From NCBI GenBank assembly GCA_036491115.1, contig DASXCQ010000031.1, positions 139,367 to 203,366 on the forward strand: 64,000 nt of DNA, given 5' to 3'. The notes under the pieces are model-generated. The model ran no database searches. It worked only from the letters and a program-made list of their open reading frames with translations, and was not told where the DNA came from. The translations under genes were made by a program, and so were the position numbers. This document shows, one piece after another, positions 16,550 through 25,445 of this stretch (the first letter of the stretch is position 1; each line of letters begins with the position of its first letter). This DNA comes from DATEPR01 sp036491115. Lineage in GTDB: Bacteria; Actinomycetota; Actinomycetes; Mycobacteriales; Pseudonocardiaceae.

Positions 16550-17973
16550 CGGGCACCACCGCCGGGCACGTCACCGCCGGGAGCCAGCCTCCGCGCCGCG
16601 GCGATGTCCAGACTCGGCCCCTGCGGCAGCAGGTCGAGCACCGTGCCGGCCACCGGGGTCGCGGCCACACCGCCGTAGCCGAGTGCGGCCGCGTCGGCGT
16701 CGCCCGGCACCGGGTACTTCACGCCCGTGTCGGTCACCAGGTACTCCGGACCGGGCTGGCCGCCGCCGACCTGTTGGCGCACCAGTGCTCCGCTGCCCGG
16801 CGGCACGAACACCTCGTCCGCCACGCGGTCGTCGGTTCGCTGGTCCACGCTGACGGAACGACCACCGGCCGGCAGCGGTACGCCCGCCGATGTCATGATC
16901 CGGGCGTCACCGTCGCCGTTGCCCACCGCGCACAGCACGGTGCTCTGGTCGGCGGGCGCCAGCATGGGCACCGACCTCGGATAGCCCGCGGTGTCCTCCG
17001 ACGACGGTGACCGCGGCGCGGTGTCCAGGGCGGCCACCGGGAGGCGCACCACGGACTGGCGACCGTCCGGATAGGCGGCCGAGTTGGACGAGTCGCCGAG
17101 CACCAGCAGGGCCTCGGTCTGGCTGACCGGCGCCAGACCGTCCCGTTCGACCAGGTAGTAGGAGCCGTCGGTGAGGATCTGGCCGACCAGGGTGGACCGG
17201 CCGCCGACGGATGGTCCCGGCGAGCCGGCGCCGGGTACGGCGACCAGACCGAGATCCCGGCCCACCGGCACGGTGTCCAGCCAGTTCTCCGCCACCCGGA
17301 CCGCGGGCGCACCCTCGTAGCCGAGTGCGGCGACCGGCGCCTGGCCGGCGAGGCGGAACCGGTGGCCGGCGGTGACCAGGAAGTCGGCACCGGAGGGCGC
17401 CACGACGAGCAGCGCCTGGTTGCCGGGCACTGCCCGGCCGCCCGGCGAGGTGGGACCGAGGATCACCGTGGCCACCGGAGGTGATGCGGCCGGACGGTCC
17501 GGCGGGGTACGGGTGCAACTGGTGAACGTGTTGTCGGACAGGGCGTCCGTGGCCGGCAGCGAGTCCGGCGCACCGGGAATGCCGACCATCGCACCGCGCG
17601 GCGCGCCACGCAGCGTGCTCGCCGAGACGGTGACGGTCTGGTCGGCGTTGCCGCCGACGTACAACCGGGCCGACGCGTAGTTCAGCACCGGGACCAGTTG
17701 GCCACCCGCGCCCAGCGCGTACCGGGCACCGGTTTCCCGTTCCACGATCACCTGGCCGCCCTGCTGCCAGTCGTTGGAACCGGACGGATTGAGCAGCCCG
17801 ATGACACCGAACACGGCTGCTGTCAGGACGGCGGCGGCGATACCGAGAATGGTGCCCAGCACCAGCCGCCGACTGGGTGACGTCGGATGGTTGGCGTCAC
17901 CTGTGACCAGCGCGGAGACCAGTCTGCGGCGCAGGAACTGGTACGCCTGGATCTGGTCGCGCTGCGTCCACAC
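16546..17973 (-). CDS. eccB: Type VII secretion protein EccB
   Basis: 475-aa core component of the ESX membrane complex. An N-terminal cytoplasmic segment (MWTQRDQIQAYQFLRRRL) is followed by one membrane helix (about residues 37-62) and a large outer domain of repeated beta-rich units with the family motifs VGQILTDGSYYLV and YLVTDTGVKYPV. EccB forms the periplasmic part of the ESX channel (family knowledge). GTG 17973. Divergent from eccE, with 149 bp between them, and followed without gap by the response regulator. Confidence 0.93.
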   Translation of the reverse strand: MWTQRDQIQAYQFLRRRLVSALVTGDANHPTSPSRRLVLGTILGIAAAVLTAAVFGVIGLLNPSGSNDWQQGGQVIVERETGARYALGAGGQLVPVLNYASARLYVGGNADQTVTVSASTLRGAPRGAMVGIPGAPDSLPATDALSDNTFTSCTRTPPDRPAASPPVATVILGPTSPGGRAVPGNQALLVVAPSGADFLVTAGHRFRLAGQAPVAALGYEGAPAVRVAENWLDTVPVGRDLGLVAVPGAGSPGPSVGGRSTLVGQILTDGSYYLVERDGLAPVSQTEALLVLGDSSNSAAYPDGRQSVVRLPVAALDTAPRSPSSEDTAGYPRSVPMLAPADQSTVLCAVGNGDGDARIMTSAGVPLPAGGRSVSVDQRTDDRVADEVFVPPGSGALVRQQVGGGQPGPEYLVTDTGVKYPVPGDADAAALGYGGVAATPVAGTVLDLLPQGPSLDIAAARRLAPGGDVPGGGAR

Positions 17974-18122
17974 CGTCGTCGTCCCTCGCCCGCTCGCCGA
18001 TTTCCACTGTTCGCGCTATGTCCACTGATTCGCTGTACGCGGCCAGGCGAGCATACCTATGCTGACCTTGGCCCACCCTTGTCGTCCGCCATTTGTTTGC
18101 CGCGTTTTCGCATGGGAGGAAC
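17974..18122. promoter_or_regulatory. Divergent promoter region eccB / eccE
   Basis: 149 bp between the two divergent starts. On the plus strand TATGCT (18058-18063) could be a -10 box 60 bp before the eccE start. The eccE ribosome site GGGAGGA is at 18114-18120. I see no convincing dyad. This is a likely target region for the response regulator encoded behind eccB (inference). Confidence 0.45.
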
Positions 18123-19271
18123 ATGACCACCCGGTCGGCCCGGCTGTCGCCCCCGCCCGCCCTGCGGGCCCAGCAGCCCAAGCGCGCCAAGCGATCCGGC
18201 GGTCGCGGCAGTCGGATCGGAGCACTCCTGCCGGTCCGCGTGGGGCAGGTCGCCCTGTGGGAACTGGCGATCGTCGCGGTGGCCGCCACCGTGCTGCCGT
18301 GGACACCGACCAGCATCGTGGTCGCCGCCGTCGCCGTGGTGGTGATCGCGCTGACGTCGGTGCGCTGGTCGGGGCTGTGCGCCTACCAGTGGGTCGGCGT
18401 GCACTGGCGGTTCCGCGGCCGGCCGTCGCTGCGGCGCGGCGGTAACCCGATCAACGCGGTCCTGCCCGACCTGCGGGTGCGGCGGCAGATCGACCGGGCC
18501 GGCAACCGCGCCGGTCTCGCCGAGTCCGGTGACTCCTTGTCGGCCGTGGTGCGCCTGGTGCCCTCGGCCAGTCCCGACCCGGAGGCCCTGCTGGGTGTGC
18601 TGGAGCGGGCGTTCCGGCGCACCGACATCCGGCTGGCAGGCGCACAGCTGGTGGTGTGGTCGGTGCCCAGCCCGCCGAGGGCGCGTTACTACGGCGACCG
18701 CCGAGACTTCGAGCCGGTCCAGGTGCACTGGCTGGCCCTGCGCTACCGCCCGGCGGACTCACCCGCCGCGACCCTCGCCAGGGGTGGCGGCGCGACCGGC
18801 GCGGCACGGGCCACGGCCACCGTGGCGCTGTCCCTGGCCGGGAAGCTGGCCGACGCCGGCTACGGCGGTGTCGTGCTGGACGAACCCGAACTGCGCCAGG
18901 AACTTCTGGTCGCACTCGGTTCGGATCATGCCGCGCTGGGCGGGAAGGTCGAGACGACCGTCCAGGAACGGTGGCACGACTGGTCGATCGGGACGCTGCG
19001 CCAGTTCACCTACCAGCCGCGCCGGTCCGCGGACGGCCGCGCCGTGCTGAGCCGGTACCTGCCGCAGGCGGCGTTCACCTGCACGTCCTACTCGCTGCGC
19101 CGGGCGGCGCACGGCAGGTTGCGTGGCGAGTCGATCGTCCGGATCGGTGTGCACCCCACCAGCCGGATGCCCAAGCCCAAGGAGGTCAGCCGAATGCTGG
19201 GCATGGAATTGCTGCCCCGCAACGGAAGGCACGCCGAGTCCGTGTTGGACAACCTGCCGCTGGCCCTGTAG
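18123..19271 (+). CDS. eccE: Type VII secretion protein EccE
   Basis: 382-aa ESX core component. After a basic N-terminus it has two close membrane helices (about residues 42-60 and 65-82), then the soluble EccE domain with WSGLCAYQWVGVHWRFRG near residue 85 and the conserved segment RYYGDRRDF. EccE sits at the periphery of the ESX inner-membrane complex (family knowledge). I start it at ATG 18123, three bases after a GGGAGGA ribosome site; an in-frame start 30 bp upstream has no such site. It converges with eccD, with a single base between the stops. Confidence 0.9.
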   Translation: MTTRSARLSPPPALRAQQPKRAKRSGGRGSRIGALLPVRVGQVALWELAIVAVAATVLPWTPTSIVVAAVAVVVIALTSVRWSGLCAYQWVGVHWRFRGRPSLRRGGNPINAVLPDLRVRRQIDRAGNRAGLAESGDSLSAVVRLVPSASPDPEALLGVLERAFRRTDIRLAGAQLVVWSVPSPPRARYYGDRRDFEPVQVHWLALRYRPADSPAATLARGGGATGAARATATVALSLAGKLADAGYGGVVLDEPELRQELLVALGSDHAALGGKVETTVQERWHDWSIGTLRQFTYQPRRSADGRAVLSRYLPQAAFTCTSYSLRRAAHGRLRGESIVRIGVHPTSRMPKPKEVSRMLGMELLPRNGRHAESVLDNLPLAL

Positions 19272-19272
19272 A

Positions 19273-20682
19273 TCAGATCGCGCCCCGGATCGCCGCGTAG
19301 AGATTCAGCACCAGACCGGCGAGCGGGATCAGCGCCAGCAGCGCGATGAACTCGATCACGTCCAGCCACCGCGACCAACTCGGCGACCGGCGACCGCGCC
19401 GCACCCGGTTGGCGTAGATCACGCTGATCACGGCGCCCGCCACCAGCACGGCGCAGGCGGCGAACTGGGTGAGCCGGCTGCCGTGCGCGGCCAGCCATCC
19501 GCCGAGCAGCGCCAACGACACCAGGCCCGTGCCGACCAGCACGATCCGCTGCGCGGCGCCCGCGTAGGACCGGGACCGCAGCAGCCACACCAGCGCGAGC
19601 AGCGCACCCAACGCGACCTGCCAGACGGCCTGGGTGCCGCTGCCGGTACGGGTCAGCACCACCTCCGAGCCGACGACGACCAGCCCGAACGCGCCGAGCA
19701 GCCCGGTCAGCATGGTCTCGGCCGTCGACGTCTGGCCGAGCACCGACTCGTCCATCGTCGGCTTCTCCTCCGCGCGGAAGGAGTCCATGTCGGCAGGCAC
19801 CGTGGGCAGCGGCAACCGGGCCAGCCGCAGCGAGATCATCGGCCCGGCGGCACCCAGCGCGGTGGCCAGCACCGGCAGCACGGCCGCGACACCGGCGGCG
19901 CTCGCCCCGGTCAGCACCACGACGGCGGCGCCGATCGCACCGAACGCCGCGGCCAGGGTCAACCCGAGGAACCACGCCACCCGGTGCGGCACCAGCACCA
20001 CGACGAGCACGCCGTACAGCGTCACGGCGGCCAGCCCCAACGCCAGTTGCCCGGCACCGAAACCGAACTGGTGCGGCGGCACCGCACTCATCCCGGCCAG
20101 CAACGCGGCAGGCACGCCGGCAGCGGCGGCGGCCACGCCGGCATCGACGTCGCCGTAGGCGCGGCCCAGCGCGCCGGCCGCGAGCAGCAGCAGGACGCCG
20201 AGCACCCCGGACCCGACCGGCGCCAGTGCGGTGCCGGACAGGCTGTGCGACAACAACATCGTGGCACCGACGGCCAGCACGGCGGCCGCGACGATCGCGA
20301 TCCGGTAGGCGACCTTCGGCCCCCACGCGCCTGCCCGGCTCTCCGCGGCGCTGGCGATCGCGTCGATCACGTCGTCGAACACCAGCGGCGCGACCTGGCG
20401 CTCGCGCGGGTTCAGGTAGAGCACGTCGCCATCGCGGATCGCGGCGGCCGTGACGGTCAGGCCGGGCGGGAACGCGGCACCACCCAGGCGGGACAGCACC
20501 CAACCCGGATTGTCCGGCGACGCCTGGCCTTCCGCGCCGGCCAGCCGGATCAGCTGCGGCACCAGCTCGGCGAGGGTGGCGCGGACCGGCAGGGCGACAT
20601 CGACCCGCGCGTACGGCGTGACCACGGTGACCCGGCACGTCGGCGCGACGCCCGCCGACGGCGCCTGGTGCGACATCGTCAT
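19273..20682 (-). CDS. eccD: Type VII secretion integral membrane protein EccD
   Basis: 469-aa protein with an N-terminal ubiquitin-like (YukD) domain (about residues 15-95, ending GDVLYLNPRE) and then about eleven transmembrane helices to the C-terminus. EccD dimers line the ESX membrane pore (family knowledge). A conserved cytoplasmic loop in the middle reads PTVPADMDSFRAEEKP. Last gene of the minus-strand run from 24984; it starts 2 bp after the YbaB-like gene. A second in-frame ATG lies 6 bp inside. Confidence 0.93.
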   Translation of the reverse strand: MTMSHQAPSAGVAPTCRVTVVTPYARVDVALPVRATLAELVPQLIRLAGAEGQASPDNPGWVLSRLGGAAFPPGLTVTAAAIRDGDVLYLNPRERQVAPLVFDDVIDAIASAAESRAGAWGPKVAYRIAIVAAAVLAVGATMLLSHSLSGTALAPVGSGVLGVLLLLAAGALGRAYGDVDAGVAAAAAGVPAALLAGMSAVPPHQFGFGAGQLALGLAAVTLYGVLVVVLVPHRVAWFLGLTLAAAFGAIGAAVVVLTGASAAGVAAVLPVLATALGAAGPMISLRLARLPLPTVPADMDSFRAEEKPTMDESVLGQTSTAETMLTGLLGAFGLVVVGSEVVLTRTGSGTQAVWQVALGALLALVWLLRSRSYAGAAQRIVLVGTGLVSLALLGGWLAAHGSRLTQFAACAVLVAGAVISVIYANRVRRGRRSPSWSRWLDVIEFIALLALIPLAGLVLNLYAAIRGAI

Positions 20683-20684
20683 CG

Positions 20685-21017
20685 TCAGAATCCCGGCTGT
20701 TCGATCCGGGACGCCGCCTCGATCACGGGCGCGAACCGGGCCGTGCTCGCCTCGGCCAGCTTGTGCAGGCCGTCGTTCACCGCCTCCAGCACGATGTCGC
20801 CGAGATCGCGGGCGTTGAACCGGCGGACCGTCTCCGGGTCGATGTCGATCTCGGTGAACCGGCCGGTGCCCTGGACGGTCACGGTCACCTCGCCGTTGCG
20901 GGAGGTGCCCTTGATCCGCATCGCCTCGATGCTCTGCTGGATGCGCTGCACCTGGTCGGTCTGCTGCCGCACCTTGTCCAGCAGACCGGCGACGTCGGTG
21001 TTGATGTCCTGGGTCAC
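20685..21017 (-). CDS. YbaB/EbfC family protein (EspL-like)
   Basis: 110-aa protein with the YbaB/EbfC fold: an N-terminal long helix (KVRQQTDQVQRIQQSIEAMR) then strand-rich sequence (GEVTVTVQGTGRFTEIDI) and a C-terminal helix. YbaB proteins bind DNA, but members in ESX loci such as mycobacterial EspL stabilise secretion substrates, and that role fits this position between substrate genes and eccD (inference). GTG start in GTGA overlap with the preceding gene; AGGGAGA ribosome site. Confidence 0.82.
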   Translation of the reverse strand: MTQDINTDVAGLLDKVRQQTDQVQRIQQSIEAMRIKGTSRNGEVTVTVQGTGRFTEIDIDPETVRRFNARDLGDIVLEAVNDGLHKLAEASTARFAPVIEAASRIEQPGF

Positions 21018-21520
21018 TGCGGTTCTCCCTGGCGTAGGTGGAAGCTGGCCACCAGCTTCTGGAAGTCTGGTACGACGCGGGGGGTCTGGTCGGGCCGGCA
21101 GGTACAGGCCAGTTCGATCACCAGCCGGTCGTCGGGGGCGTCGCCGAGCGGGATGGTCAGGTGCACCTGCGACTGCACCAGCCGCAGGTCGCCCGCCGTC
21201 AGTCCGAGCACCTGCGCGACACCGGGAGCCCGGTCGTTGCCCACCGGCTGGTTGTCCACCACGGACACCTCCAGCCCGACGGCGGTCAGCCTGCGCACCG
21301 ACTCGGCGGCCGCTGCCTCGATGTCCACGTCGTCCGACCGGCGGGTCACGCCGACCGTCACGTTCGGCGTGAAGTCGCCCCAGTCGCCGTCGGCCAGCAG
21401 CACGAACGCGGCACCGGGCGCGCCGGACGTGGCCGGGTCGACCGACGTCCACCCGTCCGGCACGTCGAACGCGACCGGCACGTCGATCCGGTCGCCGTCG
21501 GTGGTCGGGATGTCGTTCAC
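21014..21520 (-). CDS. PsbP/LpqN-like protein of the ESX locus
   Basis: 168-aa protein without signal peptide or membrane segment. The pattern FDVPDGW...AFVLLADGDWGDFTPNVTV, followed by a helix with AAAAESVRRL and later strands, is like the PsbP/Mog1 fold found in LpqN/LpqT and in small cytoplasmic ESX accessory proteins. GTG start overlaps the stop of the 534-aa secreted protein by 4 bp, so the two are translated together. This makes a chaperone or immunity role for that substrate possible. No direct evidence separates these. Confidence 0.6.
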   Translation of the reverse strand: MNDIPTTDGDRIDVPVAFDVPDGWTSVDPATSGAPGAAFVLLADGDWGDFTPNVTVGVTRRSDDVDIEAAAAESVRRLTAVGLEVSVVDNQPVGNDRAPGVAQVLGLTAGDLRLVQSQVHLTIPLGDAPDDRLVIELACTCRPDQTPRVVPDFQKLVASFHLRQGEPQ

Positions 21521-23121
21521 GGCGCCATGAAGTACGGGTTGTTGATCATCGAGTTGCCCAGCGCGGTGGCCGCCTGGTTGGCCGCGTAGCCGACCGAGCC
21601 GGCCGCGTTCTCCACGGCGTTGACCGCCGCACCGCCGTACTGCTGGACATTGCTCCACACCTTGGGCACGTCGATGTCGATGTTCGCACTGACCGTACCG
21701 CCCAGGCCCAGCGCCGCGCCCGCCTTCGCGTTGACCAGGAGGTGCCCGTTGTCGTACATGGCCTGGCCGTCCAGCTGGGCGCCGACACCGGCCTGCAGCG
21801 TCACGCCCGCGCCGGCACCGACGCCACCGACGTCCGCGCTGACGTTGCCGCTCACCTGGGCGCCCGCGAACGCGTTGGCGTGCAGGGCGACGCCGTTCAG
21901 CCCGGCCTGCACGCTGCCGGTCAGGTCACCGCCGACGAAGGCGTCACCGGTCCCCTTGACCTCCGCCGGTCCCGCCGACAGCGTGCCGGCGGCGTTGGCG
22001 TCCGCCAGCGTGCCCTTCAGGTCGAAGGTGCCGCGCAGCTGTGAGCCCTGGATGGACCCGGTGAGCTGGTCGGTGAGGCGGGGGCCCACGTCGAACTCCG
22101 CATTGCCCTGCGCGGTCGCGGGGCCGAGACTCGCCGTGCCGGACGTCTTGTCGTCCACCAGCGAGCCGTCGAACAGGTTCTGCGTGCCCGTCGTGCCGAG
22201 CGTGACGTTGGTGTTGTGCGCCAACTTGTCCAACGTCGACGCGTCCTTGTCCGGCCCGGCCGCCGTACCGAACGGCGTGTTCGCCTTCACGGGCGTACCG
22301 GCCGACTGGAGACCGTTGCCGGTCAGCGACCACCAGCCGGTGTTGCCGAACACCGACGGGCTGGACTGGGGCCGCTTGCGGCCGTCCAGGACGTTGTTCG
22401 GGTTGGCCGGGTCGAACCAGGACAGCGCGCCCAGCTTGAGGTTCTTCGGGTCCGGGTTCGTGCCGTAGACCGACTTGTACCACTTCCGGAACCACGGCTG
22501 CTGCGCCAGCGCGTTCTTCAGCAGGCTGCTCTGCCGGTTCTTGACGTCACCCTCGCCGGACGAGCTGGGCTGGTTGGACAGGCCGAACAGCCCGGCGAGC
22601 GTCTCACCCACCTGGTCGGTCAGCGTCTTGGCCGCGTTCACCGCCGAGTTGCCCAGTTGCTGCGCCGCCTGGATGAACTGGTTGACCGCGCCGGCCGACG
22701 CGGTGCGCGACTGGCTGATCAACGTCTGCGACGCCTGCTGGAACTGCTGGATGATGCTGTCCATCTGGGACTTGCCGGCCCGCAGCAGCGACGCGGCCGC
22801 GGCCAGCCGCTGCGCCTCCTGGGTCAGCGCGGTGCCGGCATCGGTCACCTGCGTGGACACCGTGCCGCTGGACCGCTGGTACGCGGTGGACGCGCTGCCC
22901 TGCCAGGTGGTGGCCACCGTGCTGGACCGCTGGGTCAGGTCGCTGGACACCGCGTTCAGCTTGGTCGCCTGGTCGGCCAGGTTCGTCCCGGTCCTGTCGA
23001 TCGTGTCCGGGTCACCGGTGACCATCGTCCGGTACTGCGTCAGCACCTGCTGGTACGACTGCAGGATCGAGCTGACCACGCCCGACATGTCCACCACGCC
23101 GGGACTCTGCGCCGTGCTCAT
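21517..23121 (-). CDS. Large WXG100-type ESX substrate with Gly/Ala-rich C-terminus
   Basis: 534 aa. Residues about 15-115 form a WXG100-like helical hairpin with the W-x-G turn in TTWQGSAS. Residues about 120-190 are further helix, 195-320 a linker with WFRKWYKSVYG and a conserved SWFDPANPNN block. Residues about 325-490 are strongly Gly/Ala-rich with alternating hydrophobic residues, as in repeated beta strands or a glycine-zipper-like membrane region. The end (about 490-534) is helical. No enzyme motif. It looks like a secreted effector or surface protein. Its start abuts the stop of the preceding substrate gene, and the 168-aa PsbP-like gene overlaps its end. Confidence 0.75.
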   Translation of the reverse strand: MSTAQSPGVVDMSGVVSSILQSYQQVLTQYRTMVTGDPDTIDRTGTNLADQATKLNAVSSDLTQRSSTVATTWQGSASTAYQRSSGTVSTQVTDAGTALTQEAQRLAAAASLLRAGKSQMDSIIQQFQQASQTLISQSRTASAGAVNQFIQAAQQLGNSAVNAAKTLTDQVGETLAGLFGLSNQPSSSGEGDVKNRQSSLLKNALAQQPWFRKWYKSVYGTNPDPKNLKLGALSWFDPANPNNVLDGRKRPQSSPSVFGNTGWWSLTGNGLQSAGTPVKANTPFGTAAGPDKDASTLDKLAHNTNVTLGTTGTQNLFDGSLVDDKTSGTASLGPATAQGNAEFDVGPRLTDQLTGSIQGSQLRGTFDLKGTLADANAAGTLSAGPAEVKGTGDAFVGGDLTGSVQAGLNGVALHANAFAGAQVSGNVSADVGGVGAGAGVTLQAGVGAQLDGQAMYDNGHLLVNAKAGAALGLGGTVSANIDIDVPKVWSNVQQYGGAAVNAVENAAGSVGYAANQAATALGNSMINNPYFMAP

Positions 23122-24189
23122 CTACGACACCCGGACGGAGCCGTCGGCGCCGACGCTCACGTCGGCGGTCTGTCCCTGCGGCACGTCCACCGTGGTGGTG
23201 ATGCCGTTCGCGGAGGTCACGGTGATCTCCTCGCCGCCGGTGACCGGTGTGACGCCCGGTGCCGTGCCGGTCATGGTGGTGACCGGCGCGGGTGCGACCG
23301 GTGCGGTGGTCGCCGCCGTGGTGGCGGCGCTGTTCGGGTCGACCGCGATCCAGCTGTTCGACGGGTCGATGCTCGGGGTGAGTCCCGCCGTGGTCGGCGT
23401 CGTGCCGGTCGTGCCAGGGGTGAAGCCATGGAGCGCGGGTGGCGTGTAGTTGGTGATGTCGCCCTGGATCGCCTGCTGGCCGGCGGCCGACGCGACCGGC
23501 GGCGGGCTCTGCGGGGCGGACAGTGGCGTCGCGCTGATCGACTGCGTGGTGGGCAGGGTGCCGGTGATCGTCGGCACCGCGGTCGGGGTGGTGCCCACCG
23601 TGGTCTGGGTCGCCGCCGTGGTGCCGGTGCCGGAGGCGAGCTGCTCGATCTGTGTGATGACGCCCATCAGCGCGGTGACCTCCGCGCCGAGCTGGCCGAC
23701 GCCCAGCGCCTGCAACAGGCCCTGGATCGCCGTGATGAAGGCCCGCAGTGTCGCGCTGGTCGTGGTGGACAGGGCGACGGCGGCGCTGTAGGTCCACGGG
23801 TTGGACATCAGCGACGCGACCGTCGGGTTCACCGAACCGACCACCGACTTGTAGGCGGTCTGCGCCGACTGCACCAGCGTGCCGGACACGCCCAGCAGCT
23901 TGGCCGCGTTCTGCACCACCTGGATGATCTTCTCGAACGACTGGAGCGAGCTGGTGATCTGCTGCACGGCGGACTGCGAGGCCTGACCGGACCACACCGT
24001 CTGCAGTTGCTGGGCGGCCTTGGTGAACTGGTCCATCATCGAGATGAACTGGGTCGCCTTGGCGAGCAGTCCTTGCGAGTGCTGGGCGATCTGCGCGGGC
24101 TGGCCGGTGAGGATCTGGGGCAGGAAGGTACTCGGGCCGCCCGACGACGCCGTGGCGTCCATCGCACTGGAGTTGGGAAAATCGAACAT
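23122..24189 (-). CDS. WXG100-like ESX substrate with Thr/Pro-rich tail
   Basis: 355 aa. Residues about 25-135 are helical with a W-x-G turn in TVWSGQAS, so a WXG100-type or PPE-like hairpin. Residues about 185-310 are Thr/Pro/Ala low complexity. The last 40 residues are a small acidic domain (EEITVTSANGITTTVDVPQG). No catalytic motif and no signal peptide, as expected for an ESX substrate. AGGAAAGG ribosome site; second gene of the substrate-eccD run. Possibly a structural or surface-displayed protein. Confidence 0.72.
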   Translation of the reverse strand: MFDFPNSSAMDATASSGGPSTFLPQILTGQPAQIAQHSQGLLAKATQFISMMDQFTKAAQQLQTVWSGQASQSAVQQITSSLQSFEKIIQVVQNAAKLLGVSGTLVQSAQTAYKSVVGSVNPTVASLMSNPWTYSAAVALSTTTSATLRAFITAIQGLLQALGVGQLGAEVTALMGVITQIEQLASGTGTTAATQTTVGTTPTAVPTITGTLPTTQSISATPLSAPQSPPPVASAAGQQAIQGDITNYTPPALHGFTPGTTGTTPTTAGLTPSIDPSNSWIAVDPNSAATTAATTAPVAPAPVTTMTGTAPGVTPVTGGEEITVTSANGITTTVDVPQGQTADVSVGADGSVRVS

Positions 24190-24213
24190 CGTGCAGCCTT
24201 TCCTGCTCCGACG

Positions 24214-24984
24214 TCACATCGGGCGATAGACCCGGAGTGTCGCGACGTCACCGAAATCCGGTTGGACCAGGCCGTTGTTGTAGAGCTGGCCCGAATTGCC
24301 GATCACGCCGATCATCGAGCTCGGATTGCTGGCCGCCGATCCCGGATCGATGACCACCATGTCGCCGTTGTGCACGCCACCCGGCACGTCCCCGAAACCA
24401 CGTGCGGCGCCCGAGTAGACGCCGATCACGCCCAGCCCCGCCTGGTGGTCCGGGCTGGCGTCCAACCAGGAGCCGAAGTCGTGCGGACTGGACATCGGTG
24501 GGGTGACCGACTGGTTGGCGAGCCCGGCCGCGGTGAGGTAGCCGACCACGTTGCTGACCGACGTCGGCTGCGCCGCGGTGCCGGCGCCGGCGCTCACGGC
24601 CTGCGTGGCCACCTGGGCCGCGGCCGGTGAGGACCACAGCGCGCTCGTCGTCGGCGTGGTGCCGGTCGTCGTGGTCTGCCCGCCGTAGCCGGCGGCGACC
24701 GCCTGGTCGGACGACTGGTAGGCGTCGACCGACGTCTTCACCAGGTTGTTGACCTTCTGCAACAGGGACAGGAGCGACCGCAGCGCCGCGACCTGCTGGG
24801 TCTGCAACTGGGTGTTCGCGGAGGCGACCGCACTGCCGATGGTGGCGAACGACGTCGGCGCGACGATCATCTTCTCCAGATCGAGCACCGTGGTCATCGT
24901 CTGGGTGATGATGCCGCCGACGTTCCCCACGACCGACCGCGCGGCTTCCGGCGACACGGTGTACTGGCCGGTCGGTCCAGTCAT
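24214..24984 (-). CDS. EspC-like ESX substrate with C-terminal beta domain
   Basis: 256 aa. The N-terminal roughly 100 residues are a helical hairpin of the EspC/type VII target family without a WXG motif, ending in an export signal YQSSD (followed by QAVAAG). After a Thr-rich linker, residues about 145-256 form a compact domain (FGSWLDASPDHQAGLG, GDVPGGVHNGDMVVID, GVIGNSGQLYNNG) that resembles NlpC/P60-type or CHAP-like beta layers but has no Cys, so I do not call it a peptidase. First gene of the minus-strand run; GGGAGGG ribosome site. Confidence 0.7.
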   Translation of the reverse strand: MTGPTGQYTVSPEAARSVVGNVGGIITQTMTTVLDLEKMIVAPTSFATIGSAVASANTQLQTQQVAALRSLLSLLQKVNNLVKTSVDAYQSSDQAVAAGYGGQTTTTGTTPTTSALWSSPAAAQVATQAVSAGAGTAAQPTSVSNVVGYLTAAGLANQSVTPPMSSPHDFGSWLDASPDHQAGLGVIGVYSGAARGFGDVPGGVHNGDMVVIDPGSAASNPSSMIGVIGNSGQLYNNGLVQPDFGDVATLRVYRPM

Positions 24985-25445
24985 CGGTCCCTCCCTTTCG
25001 TCGGCGAACGTCAGGTTAGGTTCGCCGGGGAGGGCCGACAGACGGCAAAACTACCCGCGCCCCGCGTGGCCGTCGGAGCGCCGAGGGGGAGGTGGCGTCG
25101 CCGCCTGAACACAGCGGCAGTCGACGCCGCGACACTGCCCGCACAGCCACAACACGCAGCGGGCTCTCGCCTGCGCCGCGGTGTTCGGTTCGCCCATGAC
25201 CACCATCTTCTCGACTGGATCGGCCGGCGTGACCGGAGTCCACTACTCCCACCATCCGGTCACGCCGACCAGCCGTTCGATCCTGCGCGTAGTCGGGTCG
25301 ACACTGAACAGCACCACGCCAGCTTTACCGACCATGGGCGGCGGCGAACCCTGCCACACAAGCAGGGCACCTTCCGCATAGTCGCGGAATGGGTACGCTG
25401 GGTGGTGACCCGCAACGGGTGTACGAATCAGGATGGGGGGCCGAC
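24985..25445. other. Intergenic region upstream of ESX substrate run and XRE gene
   Basis: 461 bp between two divergent genes. It must hold the promoter of the minus-strand substrate run and that of the XRE-TPR gene. Short frames on both strands lack family resemblance and good ribosome sites. No strong dyad or tandem repeat seen. Confidence 0.5.

Noticed and set aside
24214..24984. NlpC/P60 peptidase domain in the 256-aa ESX protein
   Set aside because: The beta-rich C-terminal domain resembles that fold in outline but contains no Cys, so no catalytic residue is available.
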